In this document: positions 63,304-64,000 of the stretch, piece after piece
Numbering within the stretch: the first letter of the stretch is position 1
Layout of the letters: each line of letters begins with the position of its first letter
Source: Clostridium carboxidivorans P7
Lineage (GTDB): Bacteria; Bacillota; Clostridia; Clostridiales; Clostridiaceae
Length of the DNA: 64,000 nt
Reading direction: 5' to 3'
NCBI RefSeq assembly: GCF_001038625.1
Contig: NZ_CP011803.1
Span: 248,001 to 312,000 of the forward strand
Made by a program: the position numbers and the translations under genes
Notes under the pieces: generated by a model
Database searches by the model: none
Seen by the model: the letters and a program-made list of their open reading frames with translations, nothing else
Told to the model about the DNA's origin: nothing

Positions 63304-64000
63304 ATGAAAAATTTTAAATTAGTTATTCATAGGGTAACTTTTTTGATTATGTTATTGATTGTAAGTTTAGCTCTTTTAGGAGCTTTTATTAACAAAAATA
63401 GAGAAGAATTAAATAAAAGGCCTGTAGCTAAATCTGGTGTATTAGATTTAAGGGACTGGAATTTTAAAAAGCAAGGAATAGTTAAACTGGATGGACAGTG
63501 GGAATTTTATTACAAACAGTTGTTGACACCTGAGGATTTTAAAGTTGAACAGAAAGTCAAAAAAACAGGACTAATTAATATTCCAGGAAGCTTTAAAAAT
63601 TATAAATTTGGAAATGAAAAACTAAATTCTCAAGGATATGCAACCTATAGATTAAAAGTAATTGTTAATGATTCAGAGGATTTATATGCTATTAAAACTC
63701 AATTCATTCAAGCAGCTCATAAGCTTTGGGTAAATGATAGGATAGTTGTACAGTGTGGAGAAGTAGGAAAGACTAAAAGTGAAACTGATGGAAAACTTGC
63801 CACAAGACTAGGTTCGTTTTACAACAATACAAATGAGTTTGAAATAGTACTCCAAAGTAGTAATTTTCAATATGGTGTGCCGGAAATTGATAGTATATTA
63901 CTTGGCAGTGAATCTCAGATTAGTGAAGAGAGAGCTAAAAAAGTAGGGTTTGATTTATTTTTATTTGGAATTACTTTGGCAGCTGCTGTATATAACTTTA
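63304..64000 (+). CDS. 7TMR-DISM-type membrane sensor, truncated by window end
   Basis: An open frame of 232 codons with no stop before the window edge. One N-terminal hydrophobic segment (residues 10-29) precedes an extracellular domain starting SGVLDLRDWNFKKQGIVKLDGQWEFYYKQLL, with GYATYRLKV and LWVNDRIV; this is the galactose-binding-like DISMED domain found in 7TMR-DISM sensors. A new hydrophobic segment (FDLFLFGITLAAAVYN) starts at the edge, the first of the expected seven spans. The output domain (kinase, GGDEF or other) is outside the window. AAGGGAGA precedes the ATG. Confidence 0.8.
   Translation, partial: MKNFKLVIHRVTFLIMLLIVSLALLGAFINKNREELNKRPVAKSGVLDLRDWNFKKQGIVKLDGQWEFYYKQLLTPEDFKVEQKVKKTGLINIPGSFKNYKFGNEKLNSQGYATYRLKVIVNDSEDLYAIKTQFIQAAHKLWVNDRIVVQCGEVGKTKSETDGKLATRLGSFYNNTNEFEIVLQSSNFQYGVPEIDSILLGSESQISEERAKKVGFDLFLFGITLAAAVYNF

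Noticed and set aside
1..64000. CRISPR arrays, rRNA, prophage or intact insertion sequences
   Set aside because: No regularly spaced direct repeats, transposase, integrase or phage structural genes, and no rRNA signatures were seen.

Overview
The window is chromosomal DNA of a low-GC, strictly anaerobic, spore-forming, butyrate-forming member of Clostridium sensu stricto. The evidence is the AT-rich sequence with AGGAGG-type ribosome sites, an electron-bifurcating [FeFe]-hydrogenase set, a crotonyl-CoA to butyryl-CoA operon with ETF, a YyaC-type sporulation protein, an oxygen-sensitive ThiH and no aerobic respiratory genes. I cannot name the species from sequence alone.

Layout, left to right. 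(1) 0-8.4 kb: glycogen operon glgB-glgC-glgD-glgA-glgP on the minus strand with a near-consensus sigma-A promoter. (2) 8.5-11 kb: M48 membrane protease, metallophosphoesterase and a small PH-like protein. (3) 11.1-14.7 kb: a minus-strand cassette of a MerR regulator fused to a SAM methyltransferase plus two DegT-type aminotransferases, behind a MerR-style promoter with a 19-bp spacer. (4) 14.8-19.4 kb: a 58-residue Cys/His-rich peptide, a GNAT acetyltransferase, a TPP riboswitch with a TenI-type thiamine gene, tRNA-Ser(UGA), adenosine deaminase, YyaC and a lipoprotein. (5) 19.4-24.5 kb: a class B penicillin-binding protein and thiSFGH behind an attenuator-like leader. (6) 24.5-33.2 kb: NADH/ferredoxin hydrogenase (three genes), a Cys-rich protein, a TrpXYZ-type ABC transporter and a HutP homologue. 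(7) 33.4-36.5 kb: two NirJ-type radical SAM proteins and an AhbA/B-type siroheme decarboxylase subunit. (8) 36.6-51.2 kb: a chemoreceptor, then crt-hbd-thl-maoC-bcd-etfB-etfA, a sigma-54 activator, and a CoA-transferase plus GntP permease. (9) 51.5-56.4 kb: two unknown proteins, a second AhbA/B subunit, cheW and a chemoreceptor. (10) 56.4-64 kb: THF riboswitch with a FolT-like transporter, a HAD phosphatase, cobalamin riboswitch with cbiMNQO, an Fe-S protein and a truncated 7TMR-DISM-type sensor.

The most interesting signal is a sigma-54 circuit. The butyrate operon and the CoA-transferase/GntP pair each have a -24/-12 promoter. Each is preceded by three copies of a TGTA-N9-TACA(AACA) motif with almost the same internal spacing: a head-to-tail pair and a third copy about 48 bp on. 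The gene for a PAS/AAA+ sigma-54 activator lies between the two targets. A PhaJ-like MaoC hydratase in the first unit and the transferase and permease in the second suggest uptake and activation of (R)-3-hydroxybutyrate or a related acid into the butyrate pathway.

Other points of interest are a thiS leader with mutually exclusive hairpins but no TPP aptamer, a structured element upstream of nirJ1, and a family of about 250-bp inverted-repeat elements with a compensatory base change in an internal hairpin. Others are a probable non-AUG start in the PBP gene and a 35-codon ORF just before cheW. No CRISPR array, rRNA, prophage or intact transposase was seen.
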